From Poindextera sp041691315 (lineage in GTDB: Bacteria > Pseudomonadota > Alphaproteobacteria > Caulobacterales > Caulobacteraceae), in NCBI GenBank assembly GCA_041691315.1, contig JBEPUW010000006.1:54336-118335 (forward strand): a DNA stretch of 64,000 nt. Direction: 5' to 3'. The notes under the pieces are model-generated. The model had not been told where the DNA came from. It was given only the letters and a program-made list of their open reading frames with translations, and ran no database searches. The translations under genes were made by a program, and so were the position numbers. Shown one piece after another: positions 33,897 through 42,067 of the stretch; the stretch's first letter is position 1; every line of letters starts with the position of its first letter.

Positions 33897-34142
33897 TCAT
33901 TCACACGCGGTGGTTTCGCCGGACTCCAGGTCGACGCGGAAACAGTGTTCGTGGCCGCTCGAGAGGTCGCGGACGATGACGCTGATCTCGGGGTCTTCGC
34001 CGCCAGCGTGGGGAAAGTCCTCGATATAGGCGATCGCCGCCGCCTCGAAGCTCGGCTCATTGACCACGCGCGCGTGGTGGGCATCGACATGGCGCGCGTG
34101 AACGCTGAACTGATGCGTCTGGTGCGGGTTCGCCTGGTTCAT
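33897..34142 (-). CDS. Small His-rich protein, DUF5961-like
   Basis: An 81-residue protein: NPHQTHQFSVHARHVDAHHA at the N-terminus, EPSFEAAAIAYIEDF in the middle and PEISVIVRDLSSGHEHCFRV near the C-terminus. I associate it with the alphaproteobacterial family DUF5961, from memory and with moderate certainty. His clusters and one Cys hint at metal binding but no motif is established. GGGAGAG lies five bases before the ATG at 34142. Confidence 0.65.
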   Translation of the reverse strand: MNQANPHQTHQFSVHARHVDAHHARVVNEPSFEAAAIAYIEDFPHAGGEDPEISVIVRDLSSGHEHCFRVDLESGETTACE

Positions 34143-34240
34143 CGCACTCTCCCTGCCATACAAACGCGTGGTCGCCGAAAAGGATTCGTAAGCCCGCTTG
34201 GCGCGTCGCGTCCAAAAGAAATCGCCGCGCGGTGGATGCC

Positions 34241-34259
34241 AATGCTGCACTGCAGCATT
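34241..34259. promoter_or_regulatory. Candidate PhaR operator (CTGC-N3-GCAG palindrome)
   Basis: The sequence is a perfect 8-bp dyad AATGCTGC-ACT-GCAGCATT and contains CTGC-ACT-GCAG. The PhaR repressor of Paracoccus is known to bind CTGC-N(3-4)-GCAG upstream of PHB granule genes. It lies 41 bases before the ATG of a PHB-depolymerase-family gene, and a phaR gene is present at 58464-59066. Confidence 0.55.
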
Positions 34260-34299
34260 ATGTCCCGGCGGCCTGATTCCGGGCCAGAGGACACGATCG

Positions 34300-35488
34300 A
34301 TGAACCAAGGCTTGGGAGAGACGATCGCCAGGCTGCAACGGCTACGCAAGCCCGGTGCGCCGGCCACACCCCGGCGATCGCATCGCACGCCCGGCCTTGT
34401 GGAGACCAAGGATTTCGGCGCCAATCCCGGGAACTTGCGGATGCTGAGCTATCGCCCGCCGGTTCAGGACCAGGCGCCGCTGGTGGTCGTGCTGCATGGC
34501 TGCACTCAGCACGCCGAGAGCTTCGCGGCCGATAGCGGTTGGTTGGCGCTGGCTGAACGTTGCGGTTTCGCGCTGCTGGCGCCGGAACAGACAGCGGCAA
34601 ACAACCTCAACCGCTGCTTCAACTGGTTCCAGCCCGAGGATGCGACGCGAGACCAGGGCGAGGCCGCCTCCATCGCCGGGATGGTCGCCGCCATGCTGCG
34701 GGATGGGCGGCTCGACGCCAAGCGGGTGTTCGTCACCGGGCTTTCGGCCGGCGGCGCGATGACCGCCGTCATGCTGGCCGCCTACCCAGAGCTGTTCGCC
34801 GCCGGCGCGATCGTCGCCGGTCTTCCCTATGGCCTGGCGCACAACGTCCAGGACGGCATGCGGCTGATGCGTCAGGTGGACGGACGGGGCGCGCGCGAAC
34901 TCGGGGCCTTGGTGCGCCGGGCCGCGCCAAAACCGGCCCGTCAGCCGCGCCTTTCGATCTGGCACGGCGATGCCGATCACGTCGTCGCGGCCGCCAATGC
35001 AACTCAGATCGCCAGCCAATGGGCTTCGGCCTACGGGCTCGCCCACGCGCCTGACGAGCGCCAGGATCCGCCCGGCCGAAAGCGTTCCATCTGGCGCGCG
35101 CCAGAGACCGGCGAGGTCATGATCGAGACAAACCTGCTGCATGGCCTCGGCCATGGCGTGCCGCTCGCGACCAGAGAGGACGGCGCCGTCGGGGCGGCGG
35201 CGCCCTTTCATGCTCGAGATCGGGGTCTCATCGACCCGGGAAATCGCCGCCTTCTTGGGGATCAAGGAGCCGCTCAGGCCTGAAGCGCCCGAGGCCCCGG
35301 TGCAGCCCGGCGCCCGGCGCAAGCCGAAGGCCGCGCCAGCGCGGGCGCGCCGAGGCGCTCCGCAGGATCAGACAGGGCCTGGCGAGCGGCTTGGTGATCA
35401 GGTCATGGGATCGGTCTCGAAATTCGTATCGGCGGACGTCCAGGCGGTCATCGCCAAGGCGCTGCGATCGGCGGGGCTGATGGACTGA
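34300..35488 (+). pseudogene. PHB-depolymerase-family esterase (PhaZ-like), frameshifted
   Basis: An alpha/beta hydrolase of the esterase/PHB-depolymerase family. The first ~300 residues include PLVVVLHGCTQHAESFA, the nucleophile motif GLSAGGAM, WHGDADHVV (Asp/His region) and NLLHGLGHGVPL. The frame then turns to nonsense at 35206-35208, a TTT run; deleting one T joins it to a second frame that continues MLEIGVSSTREIAAFLGIKE and ends LRSAGLMD at 35488. The repaired gene has 396 codons (1189 minus 1 divides by three). AGAGGA precedes the start. As written, translation would stop at 35283 and lose the last ~95 residues, which lie outside the catalytic core. A PhaR-type site precedes it. Confidence 0.78.
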
Positions 35489-35634
35489 AGGCTCCAACTG
35501 GAACCCTCTCACGGCGCCTGGGCGCGACTTAAGTCGCCTGGGCGACAGAGTGCAAAAGACCACACGTTAGGCTAGGGGAGCACATCGCTCATACAGGCCG
35601 CCGTCCACGTGCAACCGACCAGAGGCCCGCCCTC

Positions 35635-36819
35635 GTGAACTCCATCGACGAAGACGTCGCGACGATCTCGCGGATCGACCTCATCCCGAAAATCCTCGAG
35701 GTGGTCTGCCAAAGTACGGGCATGGGGTTTGCCGCCGTGGCCCGCGTCACCCAGGACCGGTGGGTCGCCTGCGCGGTGCGCGACGAGATCGAATTCGGGC
35801 TGAAGCCTGGCGGCGAGCTCGAGGTCTCCACCACCATCTGTGACGCGATCCGCGACAGCGGCCATCCCGTGGTCATCGATCATGTGGCTGAGGACGCGGC
35901 CTACCGCGATCACCCGACCCCGAAACAGTACGGCTTCCAGAGCTACATCTCGGTGCCGATCATCCGCCGGGGCGCGTTCTTCGGCACCCTCTGCGCCATC
36001 GATCCGCGCCCGAACATGCTCTCTACACCGCAGACGCTCGGCATGATCGAGCTGTTCGCCGAGCTGATCGCGCGACACCTGGAGGCCGAGGAGCGCTGGG
36101 CCCATTCCGAGGCGGCCCTGCTCAGCGCCCATGAGGGGGCGGTGCTGCGCGACCAGTTCATCGCCGTGCTCGGCCACGACCTGCGCAACCCGCTGGCGTC
36201 GATCGACGGCGGCGCGCGGCTCTTGCTGAAGACGCCGCTGAACGACAAGGCCGCCACCCTGGTCGGCATGATGCAGAACAGCGTGCGCCGCATGGCCGGC
36301 CTGATCGACGACGTGCTGGACTTCGCCCGCGGCCGGCTGGGCGGCGGCTTCGACATCGATCGTCGCGCCGATCCCGCCCTTGGCGACACGCTGGAACAGG
36401 TGGTGGCCGAGCTGCGCGTCGCCCACCCGGAGCGCGTCATCCTGGCCGAACTGGATCCCGACCTTACCGTCGAATCCGACAGCCGCCGCATCGCCCAACT
36501 CGCCTCCAATCTCCTGGCCAATGCGCTGACCCACGGCGCGCCGGGCGAGCCCATCCGGCTTAGCGCGCGCAAGGCGGGCGACGCGTTCGAACTTTCCGTC
36601 TCCAACAGAGGCGAACCCATTCCGCCCGAGGCCATGGACCGGCTGTTCCAGCCCTTCTCCCGCGCCTCGGTGCGACCCAATCAGCAGGGCCTGGGCCTTG
36701 GCCTCTACATTGCCTCGGAAATCGCCCGCGCCCACGGCGGCGCGCTCGGTGTGACGTCGGACAGCGCCGAGACGCGGTTCACCTTCACCATGCCGCTGGC
36801 CTCACCCTCGGGAGGCTAA
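35635..36819 (+). CDS. Soluble GAF-domain sensor histidine kinase, orphan
   Basis: A cytoplasmic 394-residue kinase: GAF domain (about 15-155, with VVIDHVAEDAAYRDHP and FFGTLCAIDPRPN), HisKA with the phospho-His in VLGHDLRNPLAS (about 182) and a HATPase with NLLANALTHGAPG and GLGLGLYIASEIARAHGG. The GAF form is like light- or redox-sensing kinases but no chromophore Cys is evident. GTG start at 35635. No response regulator is adjacent. It overlaps the convergent HTH gene by 18 bases at the 3' end. A 12-bp palindrome CGACTTAAGTCG lies at 35525-35536. Confidence 0.85.
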   Translation: MNSIDEDVATISRIDLIPKILEVVCQSTGMGFAAVARVTQDRWVACAVRDEIEFGLKPGGELEVSTTICDAIRDSGHPVVIDHVAEDAAYRDHPTPKQYGFQSYISVPIIRRGAFFGTLCAIDPRPNMLSTPQTLGMIELFAELIARHLEAEERWAHSEAALLSAHEGAVLRDQFIAVLGHDLRNPLASIDGGARLLLKTPLNDKAATLVGMMQNSVRRMAGLIDDVLDFARGRLGGGFDIDRRADPALGDTLEQVVAELRVAHPERVILAELDPDLTVESDSRRIAQLASNLLANALTHGAPGEPIRLSARKAGDAFELSVSNRGEPIPPEAMDRLFQPFSRASVRPNQQGLGLGLYIASEIARAHGGALGVTSDSAETRFTFTMPLASPSGG

Positions 36820-37662
36820 AGCCGCCGGCTCGATCAACGATGCGATCTTCTCGGCGTCTGCGGGCGCCACGGGATTGTAGACCACCAGGCTGAGATCTGA
36901 CCGGCCATCGATGGCGAAGGCTGAATATTCGAACGCCAGCCGGCCGAGCAGAGGATGGCGGATGTGCTTGACACCCTCGCCGGGGCTGCGGACGTCGTTG
37001 TCGCTCCACATCGCCTTGAACTCGGGGCTCAGCCTGCAGAGGTCCTCGACCAGCGGCTCGACCTCCGCCGCGGCGCCGGCGCGCATGGCGTCGACTCTGA
37101 ACGCGCTGACCACGAACCGCGCCACGCTGTCCCAGTCATACTGGGCGGCGCGGGCGCGTGGATCGAGGAACATCAGACGCAGGACATTGCGCTGCTCCGG
37201 CGGCAGCGATCCGTAGTCGGAGAAGATCACCGTCGATGCCCGGTTCCAGGCGACCACGTCCCAGATCGCCGTCCTGATCAGCGCCGGGCACGGCTCCAGG
37301 GCGTCGAGCACGCGCTTCAGCCGCGGCGTGACCCCCTCGTCCTTGCGATAGCGCACCTCGGGCGGTCGACCCAGACCGAGCAGGAATAGGTGTTCACGCT
37401 CGACATCGGTCAGCATCAGGGCGCGTGAGATGCGGTTCAGCACGTCGGCCGAGGGCGCGCCGCCGCGCCCCTGTTCGAGCCAAGTGTACCAGGTCGGGCT
37501 GATGTTGGCGCGCTGCGCCACCTCCTCGCGTCGCAGGCCGACCGTGCGCCGACGCTCCGGCGGAAAGCCGAAGACGGCGGGGTCGAGCCTGGCGCGGCGA
37601 TCCTTCAGATAGGCGCCGAGCGGGTTGTGGGCCCCGGAGAGTTCACTCATCCTGTTAGCCAT
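36802..37662 (-). CDS. MmyB-type XRE transcriptional regulator
   Basis: A 286-residue regulator with an N-terminal helix-turn-helix (about 15-85: LKDRRARLDPAVFGFP, LRREEVAQRANISPTWYTWL) and a C-terminal MmyB-like ligand-binding domain (about 110-280: WDVVAWNRAS, GVKHIRHPLLGRLAFEYS). Members usually repress a divergent short-chain dehydrogenase, as the layout here suggests. A perfect -10 hexamer TATAAT (minus strand, 37666-37661) overlaps the ATG at 37662; if it is used, translation would begin at the second ATG (37650) on an almost leaderless mRNA. Confidence 0.85.
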   Translation of the reverse strand: MANRMSELSGAHNPLGAYLKDRRARLDPAVFGFPPERRRTVGLRREEVAQRANISPTWYTWLEQGRGGAPSADVLNRISRALMLTDVEREHLFLLGLGRPPEVRYRKDEGVTPRLKRVLDALEPCPALIRTAIWDVVAWNRASTVIFSDYGSLPPEQRNVLRLMFLDPRARAAQYDWDSVARFVVSAFRVDAMRAGAAAEVEPLVEDLCRLSPEFKAMWSDNDVRSPGEGVKHIRHPLLGRLAFEYSAFAIDGRSDLSLVVYNPVAPADAEKIASLIEPAALASRG

Positions 37663-37697
37663 TATACCATGATAAGGTCACTACTTTACCACGATGG
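37662..37697. promoter_or_regulatory. Candidate operator: two direct repeats between regulator and SDR
   Basis: TATACCATGAT (37663-37673) and TTTACCACGAT (37685-37695) match at 9 of 11 positions and lie exactly 22 bp apart, two DNA turns. The first also sits in a dyad TTAT-N6-ATAA (37662-37675). They overlap the regulator start and precede the SDR start by about 45 bases, a position suited to control of both genes. Confidence 0.45.
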
Positions 37698-37742
37698 AGG
37701 CGCGTAGGATATCCCGTCAGTCAAATCCTGGAGAGCCTGCCC

Positions 37743-38633
37743 ATGCGTGTTTTTGTGACTGGAGCCACCGGATGGGTCGGCTCGGCCGTCGTCGCGGAGC
37801 TGATCGCCGCCGGCCATCAGGTGCTGGGACTCAGCCGTTCGGATGAGGGTGCGCGGGCCGTGGCGGCGGCGGGCGCCGAGGTCCACCGCGGATCGCTGGA
37901 GGACCCGGACAGCCTCAAGCGCGGCGCGGCCGAGACGGACGCTGTCGTCCACACCGCCTTCAGTCACGACTTCTCGAAGTTTGCGGAAAACGGCGCGGAC
38001 GAGCGGCGCGCCATCGCGGCGCTGGGAGAGGCGCTCGAAGGTAGCGACCGGCCGCTGATCGTCACCTCCGGCGTCGGGCTTCTGACGCCCGGACGGGTAG
38101 CGACCGAGGCAGACACGCGAGACGCCGGCTCCGGCGTGCCCCGCGACCCGGAGGGGGCCACGGCGCAGCTGATCGAGCGCGGCATTCGCGCGACCGTCGT
38201 GCGGCTTCCGCCTTCGGTGCACGGCCACGGTGATCATGGCTTCGTGCCGCAACTGATCAGTCTGGCGCGGGAGCAGGGGGTGTCGGCCTATCTGGGCGAG
38301 GGGCTCAATCGCTGGTCGTCGGTGCATCGGCTGGACGCGGCGCGGGTCTATCGGCTGGCGCTCGAGCACGGCGCCGAAGGCGGCCCCTTCCACGCCGTCG
38401 ACGAGCAGGGCGTGCCGCTCAAGGACATCGCCGCGCTGATCGGTCGCCGCCTTGGCGTTCCGGTGGTCTCGAAGTCGGGGCAGGAAGCCGAGGCGCATTT
38501 CGGCTGGTTCGCCATGTTCGCTGCCATGGACGGCCAGGCCACGAGCGAGCGGACCCGGTCCCGGCTGGGCTGGGCGCCGCAACAGCCCGGCCTGATGGCC
38601 GACCTCGATCACCCGGCCTATTTCGCCGCGTGA
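37743..38633 (+). CDS. NAD(P)-dependent epimerase/SDR (extended, atypical)
   Basis: A 296-residue Rossmann-fold oxidoreductase. The N-terminus has the coenzyme motif VFVTGATGWVGSAVVAEL (GxxGxxG), with AVVHTAFSHDF and IVTSGVGLLTPG later and the C-terminal WSSVHRLDAARVYRLALE. The usual catalytic YxxxK is not evident where expected (GSGVPRDPEGATAQ region), so it may be a nucleoside-sugar- or NmrA-like reductase rather than a classical SDR. It is divergent from the MmyB-type regulator and overlaps the ketopantoate-reductase-like gene (GTGA). Confidence 0.83.
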   Translation: MRVFVTGATGWVGSAVVAELIAAGHQVLGLSRSDEGARAVAAAGAEVHRGSLEDPDSLKRGAAETDAVVHTAFSHDFSKFAENGADERRAIAALGEALEGSDRPLIVTSGVGLLTPGRVATEADTRDAGSGVPRDPEGATAQLIERGIRATVVRLPPSVHGHGDHGFVPQLISLAREQGVSAYLGEGLNRWSSVHRLDAARVYRLALEHGAEGGPFHAVDEQGVPLKDIAALIGRRLGVPVVSKSGQEAEAHFGWFAMFAAMDGQATSERTRSRLGWAPQQPGLMADLDHPAYFAA

Positions 38634-39547
38634 GCTCGCTCCTGCCGCTCGCGGCTCCGGCGCGGTTGTCGATAGCCCTCATCGGCCCCGGCGCGATCGG
38701 CAGCACCTTCGCCACCCAGTTGGCCCGCGCAGGCCACGATGTGACCGTGGTGGCGCGGCCCGGCTCGGAACGGTTGCGGCAGCTGACGCGCGACCAGGGC
38801 ATCGTCGACAAGGCCGGCGAGCGCACCACGATGGGCGTCGCCGAGGCGCTGGACAAGCAGCATCCCTATGACCTGGTGGTGGTGGTGACCACGCTGGCTC
38901 ATCAGGTCGATGCGGTGCTGCCGGCCCTGCAGCGCAGCCAGGCGGGGTGCGTGCACTTCATGTTCAACACTTTCGATCCCGAGCGCCTGGCGAACGCCAT
39001 CGGCGACGGACGATGCACCTTCGGCATGCCGTTCGTCGCGGCCACGTTGGACGCCGAGGGCCGCCTGGACTCGACCATCAGCGCCGCGCGCAAGACCCTG
39101 CACGGAGATCGGCGATGGGTGGCGCTGTTCACCAAGGCTGGCCTGCCCTCGGCGTTCGAGGCGGACATGCCGCTCTGGCTGCGGTGCCACGTTCCAGTGT
39201 GCGTCGCCATGGAAAGCATATCGGTGGCGGGACAGCGGCGCGGCGGCGGCGCCTCCTGGGCGGAGGCGATGGTCGTCGCCCGCGGTGTCCACGGCGCCTT
39301 CGCGATCATCCGGGGATCGGGCTATCACCTGCACCCGCCGTCCAAGGCCGCTATCAACGCCGCGCCGGCCTTTCTGCTCGCCGGCATGCTGTGGGCGGTC
39401 TCCCGCATCGCCTCTTTCCGCGACCTGCTGGCGACCGGCGTGAACGAGTGTCGTGCGTTGGTCGATCTAGTGGCGGCGGTGGGCCTCGAAACGAAGCCCG
39501 CGCTTCCGGAGGCGGTGGAGGCCGTCCGTGCAATTAAGCCGGCTTAG
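38630..39547 (+). CDS. Ketopantoate reductase-like oxidoreductase (PanE/ApbA)
   Basis: A 305-residue two-domain dehydrogenase. The N-terminal Rossmann motif is IALIGPGAIGSTFATQLARAGHDVTVVARPG, followed by FNTFDPERLANAIGDGRCTFG in place of the usual asparagine/lysine substrate segment; the C-terminal helical domain holds the region LWLRCHVPVCVAMES. Similar proteins act on other keto-acids, so I do not assign panE. It begins at GTG 38630, overlapping the SDR stop by four bases, and is co-transcribed with it. The pair is likely regulated together by the neighbouring repressor. Confidence 0.78.
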   Translation: MSSLLPLAAPARLSIALIGPGAIGSTFATQLARAGHDVTVVARPGSERLRQLTRDQGIVDKAGERTTMGVAEALDKQHPYDLVVVVTTLAHQVDAVLPALQRSQAGCVHFMFNTFDPERLANAIGDGRCTFGMPFVAATLDAEGRLDSTISAARKTLHGDRRWVALFTKAGLPSAFEADMPLWLRCHVPVCVAMESISVAGQRRGGGASWAEAMVVARGVHGAFAIIRGSGYHLHPPSKAAINAAPAFLLAGMLWAVSRIASFRDLLATGVNECRALVDLVAAVGLETKPALPEAVEAVRAIKPA

Positions 39548-39569
39548 AACGCGAGAATGGACGAGGCGC

Positions 39570-40493
39570 TCAGGCCTCCAGCCGGGTCAGCCAGTAGTCG
39601 GCGTCGTAGGTTGGATCGTCGGTCAGGTAGCGCCACAGCTTGATGCGATTCACGTACTCCAGCCGCCCGGTATCCTGCTCGAACCAGGGCTCCGGCGTGG
39701 TCAGGATGGTCTCGATGCTGTCGCGCTCCGGCGGCGATTTGGTGAAGAAGATGGCTCGCTGAGCGTTGCGCGGCGCCACGTCGTCCACGTCCCATTGCCG
39801 GATCTGCGAGCCGCTGGCGCGCATGCGGATCTTGAACATGTAGCGCGTGTCGTCGGAGAGGTTGACGCCGCCGCCGTGCCAGACGCCGTGGTGCAGGAAG
39901 AGCAAGGTCCCTGCCTCGCAGACCATGTGCTGCTGACCCTTGATGTTCTGATAGCGGCCGAGCGCCACCTCGCTGACCTTGCGCAGATGCGTGCCGGGGA
40001 TGAAGCGGGTGCCGCCCATCGGCCGGGTCACGGCGTGCGGGAAGTACATCAGCTGGACGTCGAAGGCCTGCCTGGGGTCGATCGTCGAGTCCTGGTGGGT
40101 GTGCTGGGAGACGTTCACGTGGCTGGCGGAGTCGTGGAAGCGCGGCGGATAGGTCACGTGCAGGAAGTGGTGGTCGAAGATCGGCGCCGCGCCCAACAGG
40201 CTGCGTAAGGCGCCGCGCACCAGCGGCAGGTCGAGCAGCCGGCCGATGGCGCTCTCCGGCGCATAGACCTCCGCCAGCGGCCCACCGGCGCTCGCTTCGG
40301 GGATGGCGCTGTTGGCCAGCAGATCGGCCTGGACCTGGCGCATCTTGCCGCCAACTTCCAACTCGGGGACCTCACCGGTCTCCGCCATGAACTGGGCGTT
40401 GATCGCCTCAGGCACGGCCCCGTCGAAGCGCAGGAAGCCGCGCGCCGCGAAGCGGGCCATCTGCTCTGAACTCAACAGGGGAAGATCGGTCAC
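39570..40493 (-). CDS. Phytanoyl-CoA dioxygenase-family Fe(II)/2OG oxygenase
   Basis: A 307-residue oxygenase of the PhyH family. The iron ligands are visible: His and Asp in SQHTHQDSTID (about 145) and the second His in LHHGVWHGGGVN (about 215); an Arg for 2-oxoglutarate is expected in DTRYMFKIRMRASG. PhyH members hydroxylate lipids, ectoine, antibiotics or other small molecules. It starts at GTG 40493 and shares GTGA with the 92-residue gene upstream, so the two are coupled. Confidence 0.85.
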   Translation of the reverse strand: MTDLPLLSSEQMARFAARGFLRFDGAVPEAINAQFMAETGEVPELEVGGKMRQVQADLLANSAIPEASAGGPLAEVYAPESAIGRLLDLPLVRGALRSLLGAAPIFDHHFLHVTYPPRFHDSASHVNVSQHTHQDSTIDPRQAFDVQLMYFPHAVTRPMGGTRFIPGTHLRKVSEVALGRYQNIKGQQHMVCEAGTLLFLHHGVWHGGGVNLSDDTRYMFKIRMRASGSQIRQWDVDDVAPRNAQRAIFFTKSPPERDSIETILTTPEPWFEQDTGRLEYVNRIKLWRYLTDDPTYDADYWLTRLEA

Positions 40494-40768
40494 GGCGTCT
40501 CGACCAGTTGCTCGAAGAAGAATTCGTACTTCAGATAGGCCAGGTCAAATTCCTCGCCGCGCGGATGCGGCAAGAGCTGGGACGCCTGGAACAGCCGCCA
40601 ACCGTCCTGGAGCGCCGCAAGCCCCGTCGCATAGGGCGCCTCATCCTGGTCGCCGGCCATATGCAGCGTCTCGCCCGTACCGTCGTACCGCGCCCAGGCG
40701 ATCACCGGCGCGTCCAGCGCCGAGTTGGCCAGATAGAGCACCAGAACCTTCTGCCGGCGCCCACTCAC
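40490..40768 (-). CDS. Conserved hypothetical protein paired with the dioxygenase
   Basis: A 92-residue soluble protein: RRQKVLVLYLANSALDAPVI and AWARYDGTGETLHMAG in the first half, YATGLAALQDGWRLFQASQL and GEEFDLAYLKYEFFFEQLVE in the second. The strict pattern (DGWRLFQ, YLKYEFFFE) suggests a conserved partner domain. Its stop overlaps the GTG start of the PhyH-type oxygenase. I do not recognise a named family; a role as a partner or chaperone of the oxygenase is only inference. Confidence 0.65.
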   Translation of the reverse strand: MSGRRQKVLVLYLANSALDAPVIAWARYDGTGETLHMAGDQDEAPYATGLAALQDGWRLFQASQLLPHPRGEEFDLAYLKYEFFFEQLVETP

Positions 40769-40788
40769 CCTAGCCTCTTTGAAAAAAT

Positions 40789-40865
40789 TGGCGCGCCCGG
40801 AGCGATTCGAACGCCCGACCCCCAGATTCGTAGTCTGGTGCTCTATCCAGCTGAGCTACGGGCGC
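40789..40865 (-). tRNA. tRNA-Arg (anticodon ACG)
   Basis: Read on the minus strand: acceptor GCGCCCG pairs with CGGGCGC; the D-arm contains GCTCAGCTGGATAGAGC; the anticodon stem-loop is CCAGA-CTACGAA-TCTGG with ACG; the T-loop is GTTCGAATC. The discriminator is G, and CCA is encoded in the DNA. Six T residues follow almost directly, a likely terminator. ACG is normally edited to ICG to read CGU, CGC and CGA codons. Confidence 0.97.
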
Positions 40866-40944
40866 GCACAGGCCTTTCAGCGAAGGCGCGGAACCTAGTC
40901 GCGGGCGGCGCGATGCGCAAGCCGGCTTGGCATGGGTGGGGGGA

Positions 40945-41973
40945 TCACCCCGGCAGATCTCGCCAGCAAAGCGGCCCGTCCGCGTCCCAGGGCGTTGCCG
41001 CGTAGACGCCGCGGGCGATGGCGCGGGCGAGGCAGTCGGCGGCCAGGGCGCCGATGCGGGTGAGGGTGCGGTCGCGCGGCTCTGCGAGTGGGGCCTGGGC
41101 GGTGGAGAGCGCGAACACCACGTCGCCGTCGAAGGGGGCGTGGGCGGGGCGGACGGCGCGGGCCAGGCCGTCCTGGGCCATGATGGCGACGCGCCTGGCC
41201 TGGGCGGGGGTGAGCGCGATGTTGGTGGCCACGCAGGCGATGGTGGTGTTCTCGCGCGCGGCGGGATTGGCCTTGGCGTCGCCCCAGTCGTCAGCGGCGG
41301 CGGTGAGGCCGGTCGCGCCAAGGCCGCCGAACTCACCGTCGATCTCGAACGGCGCGGCCCAGAAGCTGCGGCCGCCCGGCGCGGTCACGGCGCCGAAGCT
41401 GTTCACCGCCGCGATGGCGCCGACCACGATGCCGTCGGCGGTGACGATCGAGGCCGAGCCCGTGCCGCCCTTCAGCCGCCCGGCCATGGCGCCGTAGCCG
41501 GCGCCGGCGGTGCCGAGCGCAAAGGTCGCCGACGCGCTTTCGATCGCGGTCAGGCCGAGCCGGCGATAGGGCGGCTCGAGGCCCCAGGCCTTGTCCCCGC
41601 CGTTGCCCAGATCATAGAGGATCGCCGCCGGCACGACCGGCGACGGCGGGATCACAGCCGAGGGGGCGAAGGCGAAGCCTATGCCGCGCGCGCCCAGGGC
41701 CGCGGTGACTGCGTCGGCGGTCGCCAGCCCATAGACCGAGCCGCCGGAGAGCACGATGGCGTGGATGGCCTCGACCAGGTTCTCCGGCGCCAGCGCATCG
41801 GTCTCGCGGGTACCCGGGCCGCCCCCACGCACGTCGCAGGCGGCGACGGCCGGCTGGTCGGGCAGGATGACGGTGACGCCGGTGCGGACGCCGGCGTCCT
41901 CGGCCTGGCCGACTTTCAGGCCCGGAACGTCGGTGATCAGGTTGCGCGGGCCGGGGCGGGCTTGGTCGCTCAT
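40945..41973 (-). CDS. P1-family (S58, DmpA-like) peptidase/beta-aminopeptidase
   Basis: P1-family enzymes self-cleave to expose an N-terminal Ser/Thr nucleophile and act on small peptides, amides or beta-peptides. The 342-residue protein has ITDVPGLKVGQAED at the N-terminus, VRGGGPGTRETDAL, IVLSGGSVYGLATADAV and RLKGGTGSASIV, where the nucleophile is expected, and later CVATNIALTPAQ. I chose ATG 41973. It is divergent from ggt across 94 bases, so both may serve peptide or glutathione breakdown. Confidence 0.88.
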   Translation of the reverse strand: MSDQARPGPRNLITDVPGLKVGQAEDAGVRTGVTVILPDQPAVAACDVRGGGPGTRETDALAPENLVEAIHAIVLSGGSVYGLATADAVTAALGARGIGFAFAPSAVIPPSPVVPAAILYDLGNGGDKAWGLEPPYRRLGLTAIESASATFALGTAGAGYGAMAGRLKGGTGSASIVTADGIVVGAIAAVNSFGAVTAPGGRSFWAAPFEIDGEFGGLGATGLTAAADDWGDAKANPAARENTTIACVATNIALTPAQARRVAIMAQDGLARAVRPAHAPFDGDVVFALSTAQAPLAEPRDRTLTRIGALAADCLARAIARGVYAATPWDADGPLCWRDLPG

Positions 41974-42067
41974 GGCGCAGACTTGCCCGTACGCGCCCTG
42001 ACTGTCCATCGGCGGCTTTCAACACCGCGCGGGCAAGCTATGCTGGCGTCGGAAGGGAACCATCGTG

